Below are positions 36,515-45,039 of a stretch of 64,000 nt of DNA, piece after piece (position 1 is the first letter of the stretch; the number at the start of each line of letters is the position of its first letter). Made by a program: the position numbers and the translations under genes. Location: the NCBI GenBank assembly GCA_963662905.2, contig CAXXFD010000003.1, forward strand, positions 2,046,001 through 2,110,000. Reading direction: 5' to 3'. This stretch comes from G963662905 sp963662905 (GTDB lineage Bacteria; Bacteroidota; Bacteroidia; Bacteroidales; WRLA01). The notes beneath the pieces were generated by a model. It did no database searches, was not told the origin of the DNA, and saw only the letters and a list, made by a program, of their open reading frames with translations.

Positions 36515-37936
36515 TTAGTTTGCTATTTTTTCAGAGAGCTTGTTCAAGTCTTCCTGCTGCCGGATGATGAGCTTTTGCTGTTCATCAATCTGCTTCTGCT
36601 GCTTAATCACATAAAGCGTCAGCTCTTCAATTTTCTGGAGTAGTTTGGCATCCATTTGCCCCACATTAATCCCCTCTTCGGCAACCTCCCCTGCTGAAGG
36701 GATATCAGGAAGGTGTTTGTGTTCCTTTATGTAAGATTCCACTTCATGGAGGGGGCGCAGTTTGTAGTTATCTGCGAATACGAAATCGCTCCATTCGGTT
36801 AATAACTTAACCCATAGTTCAGTGGCCATGATTCCACCGTTGACGTAGAGTTTGGCATCATTATAATTTGTTGCAAAATTGCCTATCTCACTAGTCCCTG
36901 ATAATCCTATTCCAATAGCTTTGTTGTCGTTAATGAGCAGATTTTCAGAGGCCTCAATATTTCCTTTGCCATCAGTTAAAGTGATTCTTTTTATTGTGGA
37001 AGATATGTTTGATGTTTCCAGTGCCATTACACGGACACTCCCGTTTACATGAAGTTTTACCTCGGGTTCTTCGGTTCCTACGCCAATATTTCCTGTTTCA
37101 TCATCGATAACCAATCTATGTAAATCCGGATTGCCATTTGCTCCTGGCTGAAAAATTGTTAAACCGCCTCCATTGTACATTTTAAGTCCCCATTGATTAT
37201 TGTATGATGCTTCATCCTTTGCAAAAAGCAAGGCCTTTGACTCTCCCGAAACCCTTATATCCCCATTCACATCAAAGTCTGCTTTTGGGGTGCTTGTTGC
37301 TATCCCGATTTTCCCAACTTCACTGATTGAGGAGGAGCCAAGTATATAAATTGCCGGAATCTCACTGTTAGATCCCATAGCTATTGAATATGGGTCAGCA
37401 ACATTCGCCATGTATCCTATCCCAATTGAATAATCAGCATTGCCCCCTGTTTCGATTTTGTTGCCAAAAGCAGCACTATTGGCTCCGTTCAGTGTATTGC
37501 CTGTTCCTACACCAATTACGTATTCGTTTTTTGCGTAATTATCATGACCAATCAGGGTGCTGTATTCAGTAGTGTTTTGACTGATTTTCTGTATAATATT
37601 GTCGCTCCCTATGGCAATCGAATAAGGGGTGTATTGATGTATCTGGTTGTCTTTTCCAAAAGCAAGGCTATAATCAGAGTAATTTGCAATAGAGTTGTTT
37701 CGTCCTAATGAAACCGAATATGGAGACCAGACATACACGCCATCACCCACTCCGAAAGATTTTGTGGCAGAGCCGACTACATGTGCATAATTAAATGCAG
37801 TCCCGGTCAATCCGTTTTCTACCGTCCCAATGGTATAACACGGTTGCTGTATCATGTTTTCCTGGGCAACGACCGCGCTGTTGAGCAGAATAAGGACCGT
37901 TGAAATGCAAATAATACATAAATTATTGATTCTCAT
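36515..37936 (-). CDS. Trimeric-adhesin/tail-fibre-like secreted protein
   Basis: A 473-residue protein with a signal peptide (about residues 1-24, ending ...AVVAQ). Residues about 55-205 hold six or more YadA-head-like units of the type SxAxG ('YSLAFGKDNQI', 'YSIAIGSDNII', 'YSIGIGYMANV', 'YSIAMGSNSEI'), which form left-handed beta-rolls in trimeric adhesins. Residues about 210-385 resemble phage tail-fibre shafts ('VGKIGIATSTPKADFDVNGD'). The C-terminus has 'LPDIPSAGEVAEEGINVGQM' and a coiled coil, a module shared by many Bacteroidota proteins. No T9SS domain or membrane anchor is evident. It is the first gene of the operon with the T9SS protein and the RHS remnant, suggesting a multi-part surface structure. 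Confidence 0.8.
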   Translation of the reverse strand: MRINNLCIICISTVLILLNSAVVAQENMIQQPCYTIGTVENGLTGTAFNYAHVVGSATKSFGVGDGVYVWSPYSVSLGRNNSIANYSDYSLAFGKDNQIHQYTPYSIAIGSDNIIQKISQNTTEYSTLIGHDNYAKNEYVIGVGTGNTLNGANSAAFGNKIETGGNADYSIGIGYMANVADPYSIAMGSNSEIPAIYILGSSSISEVGKIGIATSTPKADFDVNGDIRVSGESKALLFAKDEASYNNQWGLKMYNGGGLTIFQPGANGNPDLHRLVIDDETGNIGVGTEEPEVKLHVNGSVRVMALETSNISSTIKRITLTDGKGNIEASENLLINDNKAIGIGLSGTSEIGNFATNYNDAKLYVNGGIMATELWVKLLTEWSDFVFADNYKLRPLHEVESYIKEHKHLPDIPSAGEVAEEGINVGQMDAKLLQKIEELTLYVIKQQKQIDEQQKLIIRQQEDLNKLSEKIAN

Positions 37937-38084
37937 GATAATTAAGGTTTTTCGTATAAATTAGATAATTAATTATGCTATATCTTGTATGTTAGGACGG
38001 AGCAAATATAGAAATATTTTTGTTAAATTGCTTTTAAATTTTAACAAAATTATTTATTATTTCATTTAAAACGATATTTAATAT

Positions 38085-38092
38085 TATCTTTG
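38085..38092 (+). promoter_or_regulatory. -7 element (TATCTTTG) for the T9SS gene at 38116
   Basis: A full match to TAnnTTTG located 23 bp before the ATG. I see no clear TTG at the -33 position, so the promoter is probable but incomplete. Confidence 0.45.
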
Positions 38093-38115
38093 TTCCTAAT
38101 AAATGAATTACTACG

Positions 38116-40110
38116 ATGAAAAAATTTTTTTTATTGGCATTGGCAAGCCTTTTTATTACAACAGTAGCCAGATCACAGGTAGTTTTTTTTGAGGATTTTA
38201 GCTCTGGGGAATATGTTCCGGATGGATGGACTTTAAAGAATACTGATACAGAGGGATATACAATTGTAAGGTTGGCAGAGTCCAGTTGGAGTCAGTGCAG
38301 CTGGCCCGAATTTAATTTTTGCTTCTATGAAGGTATTAAGGCCAACCTGTCACAGGAAGACATCCTTGATGGTATAGAAATGATATCACCTGTCCTTAAC
38401 CTTTCTTCTTATGATTATCTAAATTTTGCGATGGATTTTTATAGACTTGAAAAGGACATATGCGAAGGAGATATGTTTATTCACCTTTCTATTAGAAATA
38501 GCCATATGACCAATTGGAAAAGAATTTACACACAGGAATATAAGTATATCACACAGCCATTTGGATCAAAGCCGTTCATATGCAGTATAGACTCAAGCAT
38601 ATTCAAGGGTGACGGGTTTCAATTTAAAATTGAAGTCTTGTTGAGTGTGGCTGATGACAGGGGAGCAAAAATCTGGTTTACCATGGATAATGTCAGGGTT
38701 TTTGTTCCCTGTGAAACTGATATGGCAATTTTCGATAAATATCCAAATTTGCATATTGAACCAAGCCAGGCGTTTAAGCCAAGAATACGCCTGTTAAATA
38801 CTGGGGTTAGAGCTGCTACAGCAAAGGTAAATTGCTTTATCCGCGAACACCTGTCAAATGAAATAGTTTTCCAAAAACAGATGGACATACCCGAAATGGA
38901 GCGGATGGACACCCTTACATTGAGTTTCCCGGAAACAGATTTGCCATATAATAACCACCTATATCATGTGGAATACACTTTGGAATGCACAGGTGACACG
39001 TCATTGAGCAATAATTACTGTTCATATGATATCGATACCTATAGTACTTCGTTTCATAATCCCTTGGGATTAAATCTCTTTTACTCCTGTGAATATTCTT
39101 TTGGGATAAAAGATGATGACAGGTATCTGTTTGGCTTGAAAACCCTTATAGACAGCTTGGAGCTAATAAAAAACGTGTTACCTTCCTCCTGCGTTGTTAA
39201 TTATATTTATGATGATGCGCCGGATTCTTTGGATGTGCAAACTGCAATATCCTTTATGGGCGATCATGGCATTGCTTATACCCCCGGAGAACCGGATACA
39301 TGCAAAGGCTTTTATATCCCTAGGTTCAGCTTGTTCCCCAGAAAAGAATTTCGTGTGTTTTTTAATTTAGATTTCTTCAATATAACATACGGTACTATTT
39401 ATAAACGAATAATTGATTTTTACCGTAGCCCATTCACCCTTGATATCTACGGCACCCATACAGGTCTGGATTATAATGTTATGGTGGAACTGACACCCAA
39501 AGCACCAATTGTAAATGACCGCTTAAAACTACGTACAGTTATTACCCGCTCCCATGTACCGTCAAATGCCAACTCGGAAATTCCAGAATATCAACGTGTT
39601 GGGTTTTTCGACGACGTAGTCCAAATGGCCCTGCCCGATACCAATGGCATTGCCTTTGCCATGGACGGATCGGAGACCAGCGCCAAGCAATGGGAAATGT
39701 CATTCAGTTTAAAGGATTTCTGGGATCCGGAGCAGGTGAAAATCGTTACTTATGTGCAGGACACTTTAACTTACGACATCCTGCAATGCCGTGCTGTGAA
39801 CCTGCAAAACCTTTGGGGCGTGGGTATGGAAGAAGAAGCGCAAACGCCAGCCGAAAGCGTCCTCATCAGCCCCAATCCGGCAAAAGACATGCTTTATGCG
39901 CAGCTCATGCTGGAAATGCCGGCCAATGTGGATTTCCGCCTTTTTGATATCAATGGCCGCGACCTGGGCATCCTGAAAAGAAGCTTCCTGGGTGCAGGAA
40001 ACCACAAAGTGCAAATCAATGTACCGAAGCACATAAAAACAGGCATCTACATCCTGCAAACCGAAACAGAGCGTGAGGTTTATTCGCAGAAACTGAATAT
40101 TGTGCGCTAG
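38116..40110 (+). CDS. Secreted T9SS sorting-domain protein (choice-of-anchor-J-like)
   Basis: A 664-residue protein. Signal peptide MKKFFLLALASLFITTVARS; then 'VVFFEDFSSGEYVPDGWTLK' near residue 22, the opening of cleaved-adhesin/choice-of-anchor-J (MAM-like jelly-roll) domains, which covers about residues 20-195. Residues about 195-320 look like a CARDB/Ig-type domain. The last 75 ('VLISPNPAKDMLYAQL' ... 'KTGIYILQTETEREVYS') are a type A T9SS sorting domain. Base composition changes within the gene: for example 11 G/C of 60 at 39361-39420 against 33 of 60 at 39781-39840 and at 39841-39900. This suggests that the 5' part was exchanged while the 3' end is native. No enzymatic motif is seen. 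Confidence 0.87.
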   Translation: MKKFFLLALASLFITTVARSQVVFFEDFSSGEYVPDGWTLKNTDTEGYTIVRLAESSWSQCSWPEFNFCFYEGIKANLSQEDILDGIEMISPVLNLSSYDYLNFAMDFYRLEKDICEGDMFIHLSIRNSHMTNWKRIYTQEYKYITQPFGSKPFICSIDSSIFKGDGFQFKIEVLLSVADDRGAKIWFTMDNVRVFVPCETDMAIFDKYPNLHIEPSQAFKPRIRLLNTGVRAATAKVNCFIREHLSNEIVFQKQMDIPEMERMDTLTLSFPETDLPYNNHLYHVEYTLECTGDTSLSNNYCSYDIDTYSTSFHNPLGLNLFYSCEYSFGIKDDDRYLFGLKTLIDSLELIKNVLPSSCVVNYIYDDAPDSLDVQTAISFMGDHGIAYTPGEPDTCKGFYIPRFSLFPRKEFRVFFNLDFFNITYGTIYKRIIDFYRSPFTLDIYGTHTGLDYNVMVELTPKAPIVNDRLKLRTVITRSHVPSNANSEIPEYQRVGFFDDVVQMALPDTNGIAFAMDGSETSAKQWEMSFSLKDFWDPEQVKIVTYVQDTLTYDILQCRAVNLQNLWGVGMEEEAQTPAESVLISPNPAKDMLYAQLMLEMPANVDFRLFDINGRDLGILKRSFLGAGNHKVQINVPKHIKTGIYILQTETEREVYSQKLNIVR

Positions 40111-40209
40111 GATAGTTTTGGAATAAAAATGAAATAATTCTTTGTTCTGCTTCACTTCTCAAAAAATATTATTTTTGCAGTGCCTTTTTAACAAGCAAAT
40201 TGAGATATT

Positions 40210-40773
40210 ATGACAGAAGAAATAGAATTTTGCCTCGACTCTGCCCGTGAAAGCATGAATGGTTCGGTGGAGCACCTGGAGCGGGAATTTCAAAAAATCA
40301 GGGCCGGAAAATCAAGTCCTGCCATGCTCGATGGTGTAAAAGTTGATTATTATGGCAGCATCAGCCCGCTGTCGCAGGTGGCCAATGTTACCACTCCCGA
40401 TCCGCGTCAGATCATTGTTCAGGCATGGGACAAATCTATGCTGCCCCTTATCGAAAAAGCTATTTTGGCAGCCAACCTGGGCTTCAACCCGCAAAATAAT
40501 GGTGAAATCCTCCGTATTGTGGTGCCCCCACTTACAGAGCAGCGCCGTAAAGAGCTGGTGAAAATGGCCAAAACAGAAGCAGAAAATTGTAAGGTAAGTA
40601 TCCGTAATGCCCGCCGTGCGGCAAATGATGAAGCCAAACAGCTGAAAAAAGACGGTACTCCTGAGGATATGGTGAAAAAACTGGAAGATGATATCCAGAA
40701 AATCACCGACGATTCCATTAAAAAAGTGGATGCAATTTTTGCCGACAAAGAAAAAGACATCCTGACGGTTTAA
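40210..40773 (+). CDS. frr: Ribosome recycling factor
   Basis: A 187-residue cytoplasmic protein that, with EF-G, splits post-termination ribosomes. Family motifs: 'FQKIRAGKSSPAMLDGVKVD' near residue 28, 'VDYYGSISPLSQVANVTTPD' near 46, 'IEKAILAANLGFNPQNNGEI' near 81 and 'RIVVPPLTEQRRKELVKMA' near 101. The length of 187 is the usual 185. A TATTTTTG -7-like box lies at 40170-40177. It stands alone here without the usual pyrH neighbour, which would be expected upstream in many genomes. A terminator follows at 40792. Confidence 0.97.
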   Translation: MTEEIEFCLDSARESMNGSVEHLEREFQKIRAGKSSPAMLDGVKVDYYGSISPLSQVANVTTPDPRQIIVQAWDKSMLPLIEKAILAANLGFNPQNNGEILRIVVPPLTEQRRKELVKMAKTEAENCKVSIRNARRAANDEAKQLKKDGTPEDMVKKLEDDIQKITDDSIKKVDAIFADKEKDILTV

Positions 40774-40791
40774 GCGGGATTTCATTTATAG

Positions 40792-40827
40792 AAAAAACCA
40801 GACAGCTTATGTTGTCTGGTTTTTTTG
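40792..40827 (+). terminator. Intrinsic terminator after frr
   Basis: AAAAAACCAGACA, a short loop, then TGTCTGGTTTTTTT: a 9-bp stem followed by a T-run, 18 bp after the frr stop. Confidence 0.88.
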
Positions 40828-40902
40828 TTTCCGGATGTGAATCCATTGCTTTTATACAGGTCGTCCGATAATGCGTAAATTTGCTTCGAGAAAGAAAGTA
40901 AG

Positions 40903-41367
40903 ATGGCAGATTATCAGGTTCAGAATATCAAAGTGCCCCGCTTCAATGAAGCCAATGGGTTTTATACGACGGCCAAGCGCTCGGAAATGATGTCGAAGAT
41001 CCGCTCAAAGGAAACCAAACCCGAAGTGGCTTTTCGTAAGATGCTTTGGCATAATGGGATCCGCTACCGAAAGAATGTCAAAAAGCTTCCCGGGTCCCCG
41101 GATATTGTTCTGGGAAAGCATAAGCTTATTGTTTTTATTGATGGTGAGTTCTGGCATGGGTTTCATTGGGAACAGAAAAAGGACAGGATCAAATCAAACC
41201 GTGCTTTTTGGATTCCAAAAATTGAAAGGAATATGCAGCGCGACAGGCAAAACAATCAAAAGTTGAAAGAAATGGGCTATACTGTTTTGAGGTTTTGGGC
41301 CAATGATATCAAAAAACATCCGGAGATATGCTTGCAGCAGGTTTTGGGTTTTGTTGGTACTGCATGA
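40903..41367 (+). CDS. Vsr-like DNA mismatch (very short patch) endonuclease
   Basis: A 154-residue protein of the Vsr fold. 'KRSEMMSKIRSKETKPEVAF' near residue 27 is the N-terminal motif; 'PGSPDIVLGKHKLIVFIDGE' carries the conserved catalytic Asp; 'FWHGFHWEQKK' and 'ERNMQRDRQNNQKLKEMGYT' follow as in Vsr. Vsr nicks next to T:G mismatches arising from 5-methylcytosine. The zinc-binding Cys of the E. coli enzyme (FTHGCFWHHHHC) is replaced (FIDGEFWHGFHW), so the structural zinc site is probably absent. No cytosine methyltransferase is in the window. It has its own -7-like box (TAAATTTG at 40876-40883). Nicking role in this organism is inferred. Confidence 0.85.
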   Translation: MADYQVQNIKVPRFNEANGFYTTAKRSEMMSKIRSKETKPEVAFRKMLWHNGIRYRKNVKKLPGSPDIVLGKHKLIVFIDGEFWHGFHWEQKKDRIKSNRAFWIPKIERNMQRDRQNNQKLKEMGYTVLRFWANDIKKHPEICLQQVLGFVGTA

Positions 41368-41456
41368 TTTTAAACCCTATCCTGCCGCCGGGCCGTTTTA
41401 CAGGAGGGGATTTTATTTGACAAGCCTATATAAATATCACGTTTCTGGTTCAGAAA

Positions 41457-41969
41457 CTATTGTTTTTTCCGGTTTTTCGATTTGATATCCTGTAGCTTCC
41501 AACCACAACTTTCCGAAAGAAATTTTGCGCTTTCAATAGCCTGTTGTTGGTTTTTCGCCCTGAAAATCAGCTTGCGGTCGCGCAGATTATTGCCAAAAAT
41601 ATAGACCTCATGGCGTTCCTTTTTCAGGATGTTTTTCCGGTTCGACTGGCTGTAAATACCTTCCTCCACAGTATAGCTGAAAACGCCGATGTTTTGAAAA
41701 GCATCAATGCGCTGCCAGGACCCGATTTTTATCAAACCAAATATTTTGGTGAATTCGCGGAATTTTCCCTCGGCAGGATGAATGTCTGTTCCCTGTCTGG
41801 TTAAAGCGGTGAATAAGCCGGCAATAATCAAAATAATGCCCAAAATCACCGAAGCGCTACTGCCATAAATGATGGCGTAGGTTCCGGCAGCAATAAATGT
41901 CCAGCCTGCCAAAATGATCCCGGTTTGAAAAACCATGCCGCAAGGGTAGGTGATTTTTTTGTTGTCCAT
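41457..41969 (-). CDS. Small membrane protein of unknown function
   Basis: A 170-residue protein with two adjoining membrane helices (about residues 14-34 and 38-57: 'TGIILAGWTFIAAGTYAIIY' and 'SVILGIILIIAGLFTAL') and a cytoplasmic soluble part of about 110 residues ('KFREFTKIFGLIKIGSWQRI', 'HEVYIFGNNLRDRKLIFRAK', 'QQAIESAKFLSESCGWKLQD'). I do not recognise the family. The soluble end looks like a compact beta-alpha domain comparable to PH-like membrane-associated domains, but that is a weak impression. Monocistronic and convergent with the Vsr-like gene. Confidence 0.65.
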   Translation of the reverse strand: MDNKKITYPCGMVFQTGIILAGWTFIAAGTYAIIYGSSASVILGIILIIAGLFTALTRQGTDIHPAEGKFREFTKIFGLIKIGSWQRIDAFQNIGVFSYTVEEGIYSQSNRKNILKKERHEVYIFGNNLRDRKLIFRAKNQQQAIESAKFLSESCGWKLQDIKSKNRKKQ

Positions 41970-42140
41970 AATTTTTTTGCTTTGATGGTTTCGCTAAACT
42001 TTAGTGATGTTTCGCCCGGCTTTATAAATAACGGGAGTGAGCATCAATTGGTTTTATTGATTCTGTGCTTTTCAAGATTTGGTCTTTCGGCTCCGCCCGA
42101 GGGCTTTATTTTATGAATCATCCAACTGCCTTGAGTGGCA

Positions 42141-43397
42141 TTATGGATGGAAACGAACCAATTCAATCATCAGTCGCCCTAACTCCCAAAAAGCCGTCAT
42201 GGGAAGATGCTCCGGGCGGTCGTAAATATTGTGGTATTCCATAAATTCCGGGCCACGGGTGTATATAAAGACCGCGGGCACGCCTTTTTTTGAAAACGGG
42301 CAATGATCGCTATTGCAGCTCACGCCACGGGGTTTTACTTCGGCCAGCAGCGAATGTTCTTCGTTGAGCTCGGACAGTTTGTCAAAAAGAGGTTCGGTGG
42401 CTCCGTTTACCACAGTTATTCCTTCACTGCCTGTTCCAACCATATCAAGGTTGATGAGGTAACGGATTTTTTCCAGGGGGAAAATTGGATTTTCGGCCAT
42501 AAACGTACTGCCCATCAATCCGGATTCTTCGCCGCTGAACAAAAAGAAAGCCACCGGACAGTCGGGCTGGTTTTCGGGCTGTGCGAAATATTTGGCCAGC
42601 ATCATCACCATAACGGTTCCGCTTCCGTTGTCGTTGGCACCATTAAATATTACGCCATTGCCCATTTCGCCGAGATGATCGTAATGTGCCGTAAAAACAA
42701 TCATGGAATCGCAATCGCTTTTTCCGGGCACAAAAGCGGCCAGGTTACGGGATTTGTATTCGGGCATGAATTTGTTGGTCAGATTTAGCTCAATGCTTTT
42801 CGTATCGGGTGCAATGGCATTATGTGAGAGCTTGATGGTCACAAAATTATTCAGCTCGTGTCCGTTGGAAACACTCCAAATGAGCCTTTTGTCTTCTTTG
42901 GCGCAGTACAGGATGATTTTTGCACCGAGAGGATTTGTTGCCAGCATGTCCTTATGCCAGTGGTCGATGAGCAGTGCTTTATTGCTAAGGTCTTTGTTTT
43001 TTAATTTTTTAAAAGCATCTGAATCCGGAATCGAGTCGTTTAGTAAGGCTACAACTTCAAATTTTCCCTGAAGTCCGGGCGATGAAAGCGAAACCATAAA
43101 ATCCTGCCCGGCAATAAGGTCTTTCCCATCGGCTTTCAGGATGATGGAATCTGTAAAACTGTTGATGGGGAAGAAATATTCCTGCATAAAATCCCCTGTG
43201 AAGGTTTGCAAATCCATTTTGCGGAATTCCTGGATGATGTGGCGGGCGGCTTTTAATTCGCCCTGGTTTGTGTATCCGCGGCCGTGCATTTCATCAGCTG
43301 CCAGTATGTTTATTTGCGTGCGCGCCCAGGTAGTGTCCTGCGCATTCGCGAGGCTGTGAAGCCCAAAAATCAAAAAAAGTGATAAATAGAGACGCAT
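42141..43397 (-). CDS. M28-family metallopeptidase, secreted
   Basis: A 418-residue protein with signal peptide MRLYLSLFLIFGLHSLANA. A protease-associated-type segment (about 60-200) precedes the M28 core: 'FTAHYDHLGEMGNGVIFNGA' (His and Asp metal ligands), 'NDNGSGTVMVMMLAKYF', the catalytic pair in 'FLFSGEESGLMGS', 'LINLDMVGTGSEG' (Asp) and the last ligand in 'RGPEFMEYHNIYDRPEHLP'. The dizinc aminopeptidase fold suggests periplasmic or outer-surface removal of N-terminal residues. An ATG at 43436 would precede the signal peptide by 13 residues, so 43397 is taken. It follows the Pro/Glu-rich gene by 10 bp on the same strand. Confidence 0.9.
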   Translation of the reverse strand: MRLYLSLFLIFGLHSLANAQDTTWARTQINILAADEMHGRGYTNQGELKAARHIIQEFRKMDLQTFTGDFMQEYFFPINSFTDSIILKADGKDLIAGQDFMVSLSSPGLQGKFEVVALLNDSIPDSDAFKKLKNKDLSNKALLIDHWHKDMLATNPLGAKIILYCAKEDKRLIWSVSNGHELNNFVTIKLSHNAIAPDTKSIELNLTNKFMPEYKSRNLAAFVPGKSDCDSMIVFTAHYDHLGEMGNGVIFNGANDNGSGTVMVMMLAKYFAQPENQPDCPVAFFLFSGEESGLMGSTFMAENPIFPLEKIRYLINLDMVGTGSEGITVVNGATEPLFDKLSELNEEHSLLAEVKPRGVSCNSDHCPFSKKGVPAVFIYTRGPEFMEYHNIYDRPEHLPMTAFWELGRLMIELVRFHP

Positions 43398-43407
43398 AGT
43401 TTTCGTT

Positions 43408-44322
43408 TTATAAAAATCGTCTTTCAACAAAATCAATTAATTTCAAATAAGAGTCTTTATCGTCATCCCATTTTTTGATGTTTTTCATGGCATCGAAAAT
43501 TTCCCAGGCTTTTTCGTCATCAGCCGCCATGTTCATCTCATCAATAAAAGCATTGTATTCATTGCTGTTTCCTTCAAACAAATCTTTGATAAACAGGAAT
43601 TTATCATTCAGGCCAATCGCTTTTTTAATGTCGGTAACGGGCTTTCGCTGCAATTGGTTGAACAGGCTTTTGTCTTTTTGTTCCACATCTATTTTTTCAT
43701 GCAAAGAAGGCTTGCCCGATGTTTTTAATTTATCTGCCAGCGTCATGGGTTGGTCTTCAAATAAGTTTCCCGAAGCTTCTTCCTGCCTGCGTTTTGCTTT
43801 GCGTGCCGCTTTGGCTTCCTTGTTTTCGTCTTTCGGCTCCTCAGCTTTTGCCGGAGGTTTCAGTTTATCGGTCGGTTCTTGTGGGGTTTCCTCTTTCACC
43901 GGACTTTTTATTTCTTCTGCCGGATTTTCCGTTTTGGGTTCTGCCGCTACGGGCATTGCAGGCTCCGCTTTTTCTTCCTTTGGTTCGGGACTTTCTTCTA
44001 TGGGTTCAGAAGGTTCTTTTTCAATTTTGGGTTCTTCTTTTGGCGCGGGCGCTTCCGGAGGTTCGGGTGTGGCCGGAATTTCCGGTTTTGGCTCTTTTGG
44101 TGCGGTGGCAAGGATTTCTTCCGGTTTTGGTGTCTCGTCAAAAGCCCGGTTATTGAGCTTGTCTATTTTATGGTAATAGTCGTACATCCGGCGGATGTTG
44201 GCTTTTATCAGATCAATTTCAATCTGGGGCGTATGAAAATCATAGTCCTTAATAATTTCGTGTTGCTCCTGTATAACTTGCAGCAAATCATCAATTTCGC
44301 TAAAAAAAAACTTTTTGTCCAT
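43408..44322 (-). CDS. Conserved Bacteroidota protein with Pro/Glu-rich linker
   Basis: A 304-residue protein in three parts. Residues 1-60 are helical ('MDKKFFFSEIDDLLQVIQEQ'). Residues about 65-195 are low-complexity, rich in Pro, Glu, Lys and Ala ('PEPPEAPAPKEEPKIEKEPS'). Residues about 205-304 form a conserved domain beginning 'TLADKLKTSG' and including 'DIKKAIGLNDKFLFIKDLFE' and 'WDDDKDSYLKLIDFVERRF', which I know as a widespread uncharacterised Bacteroidota domain. The start 44322 is chosen because the ATG at 44580 adds 86 atypical residues and overlaps the divergent tdk gene. It has no signal peptide. Function unknown. Confidence 0.8.
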   Translation of the reverse strand: MDKKFFFSEIDDLLQVIQEQHEIIKDYDFHTPQIEIDLIKANIRRMYDYYHKIDKLNNRAFDETPKPEEILATAPKEPKPEIPATPEPPEAPAPKEEPKIEKEPSEPIEESPEPKEEKAEPAMPVAAEPKTENPAEEIKSPVKEETPQEPTDKLKPPAKAEEPKDENKEAKAARKAKRRQEEASGNLFEDQPMTLADKLKTSGKPSLHEKIDVEQKDKSLFNQLQRKPVTDIKKAIGLNDKFLFIKDLFEGNSNEYNAFIDEMNMAADDEKAWEIFDAMKNIKKWDDDKDSYLKLIDFVERRFL

Positions 44323-44425
44323 GATTATATGACTGAATTGTTCGTTAAAACCTTTTTGAATGCTTAAATTTGTCCGCTTATAGAGAGCGTAAAGGTAAAA
44401 AGAATTAGGCCAGCACCAAAAGCAA

Positions 44426-45010
44426 ATGTTTTTAGAGAGTAACAGAAATAAGAATGATCGCAGTGGCTGGATTGAAGTAATCTGCGGCAGCATGTTTTCG
44501 GGAAAGACTGAGGAGCTGATCCGCAGGCTGAACCGCGCCCGCATTGCCAAACAGAAAGTGGAGATTTTCAAGCCGTCCATTGATACCCGCTACAGCGAAG
44601 AGGATGTGGTTTCACATAATGAAAATGCGATTAAATCTACTCCGGTTCAAAGCTCGGGTGAGATATTGTTTTATGCCAATGAAGCGGAAGTGATTGGGAT
44701 TGATGAAGCACAGTTTTTTGACGATCAGCTACCGGATGTCTGCACCCAACTGGCCAGTCAGGGTGTGCGCGTAATTGTTGCCGGGCTGGATATGGACTTT
44801 TTGGGGAAGCCTTTTGGCCCGATTCCCAATTTGCTGGCTATTGCCGAATACGTCACGAAAGTACATGCCATTTGCATGCAGTGCGGCAATCTGGCGCAGT
44901 TTTCCCATAGAATGGTTCAGGGAGAAAAACGGGTTATGCTCGGCGAAACCGAAAGCTATCAGCCGCTTTGCAGGACTTGTTACAGTAAATTTAGAAAAAT
45001 TCGTAAATAA
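44426..45010 (+). CDS. tdk: Thymidine kinase
   Basis: A 194-residue type II thymidine kinase. P-loop 'ICGSMFSGKTEELIRRL' near residues 19-35, the 'IGIDEAQFF' Walker B motif near 91 containing the catalytic Glu, 'AGLDMDFLGKPFGP' near 118, and a zinc site made of CMQC and CRTC near residues 151 and 182. It phosphorylates thymidine to dTMP in nucleoside salvage. Length is normal. Alone on its strand; divergent from the Pro/Glu-rich gene. Confidence 0.96.
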   Translation: MFLESNRNKNDRSGWIEVICGSMFSGKTEELIRRLNRARIAKQKVEIFKPSIDTRYSEEDVVSHNENAIKSTPVQSSGEILFYANEAEVIGIDEAQFFDDQLPDVCTQLASQGVRVIVAGLDMDFLGKPFGPIPNLLAIAEYVTKVHAICMQCGNLAQFSHRMVQGEKRVMLGETESYQPLCRTCYSKFRKIRK

Positions 45011-45039
45011 CAGATTTTAAACCTTTTATAATTATTTTC

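Noticed and set aside
43475..44176. 233-codon plus-strand frame rich in Ser, Gly and Phe
   Set aside because: Antisense to the Pro/Glu-rich linker; composition is a shadow of CCN/GAA codons.
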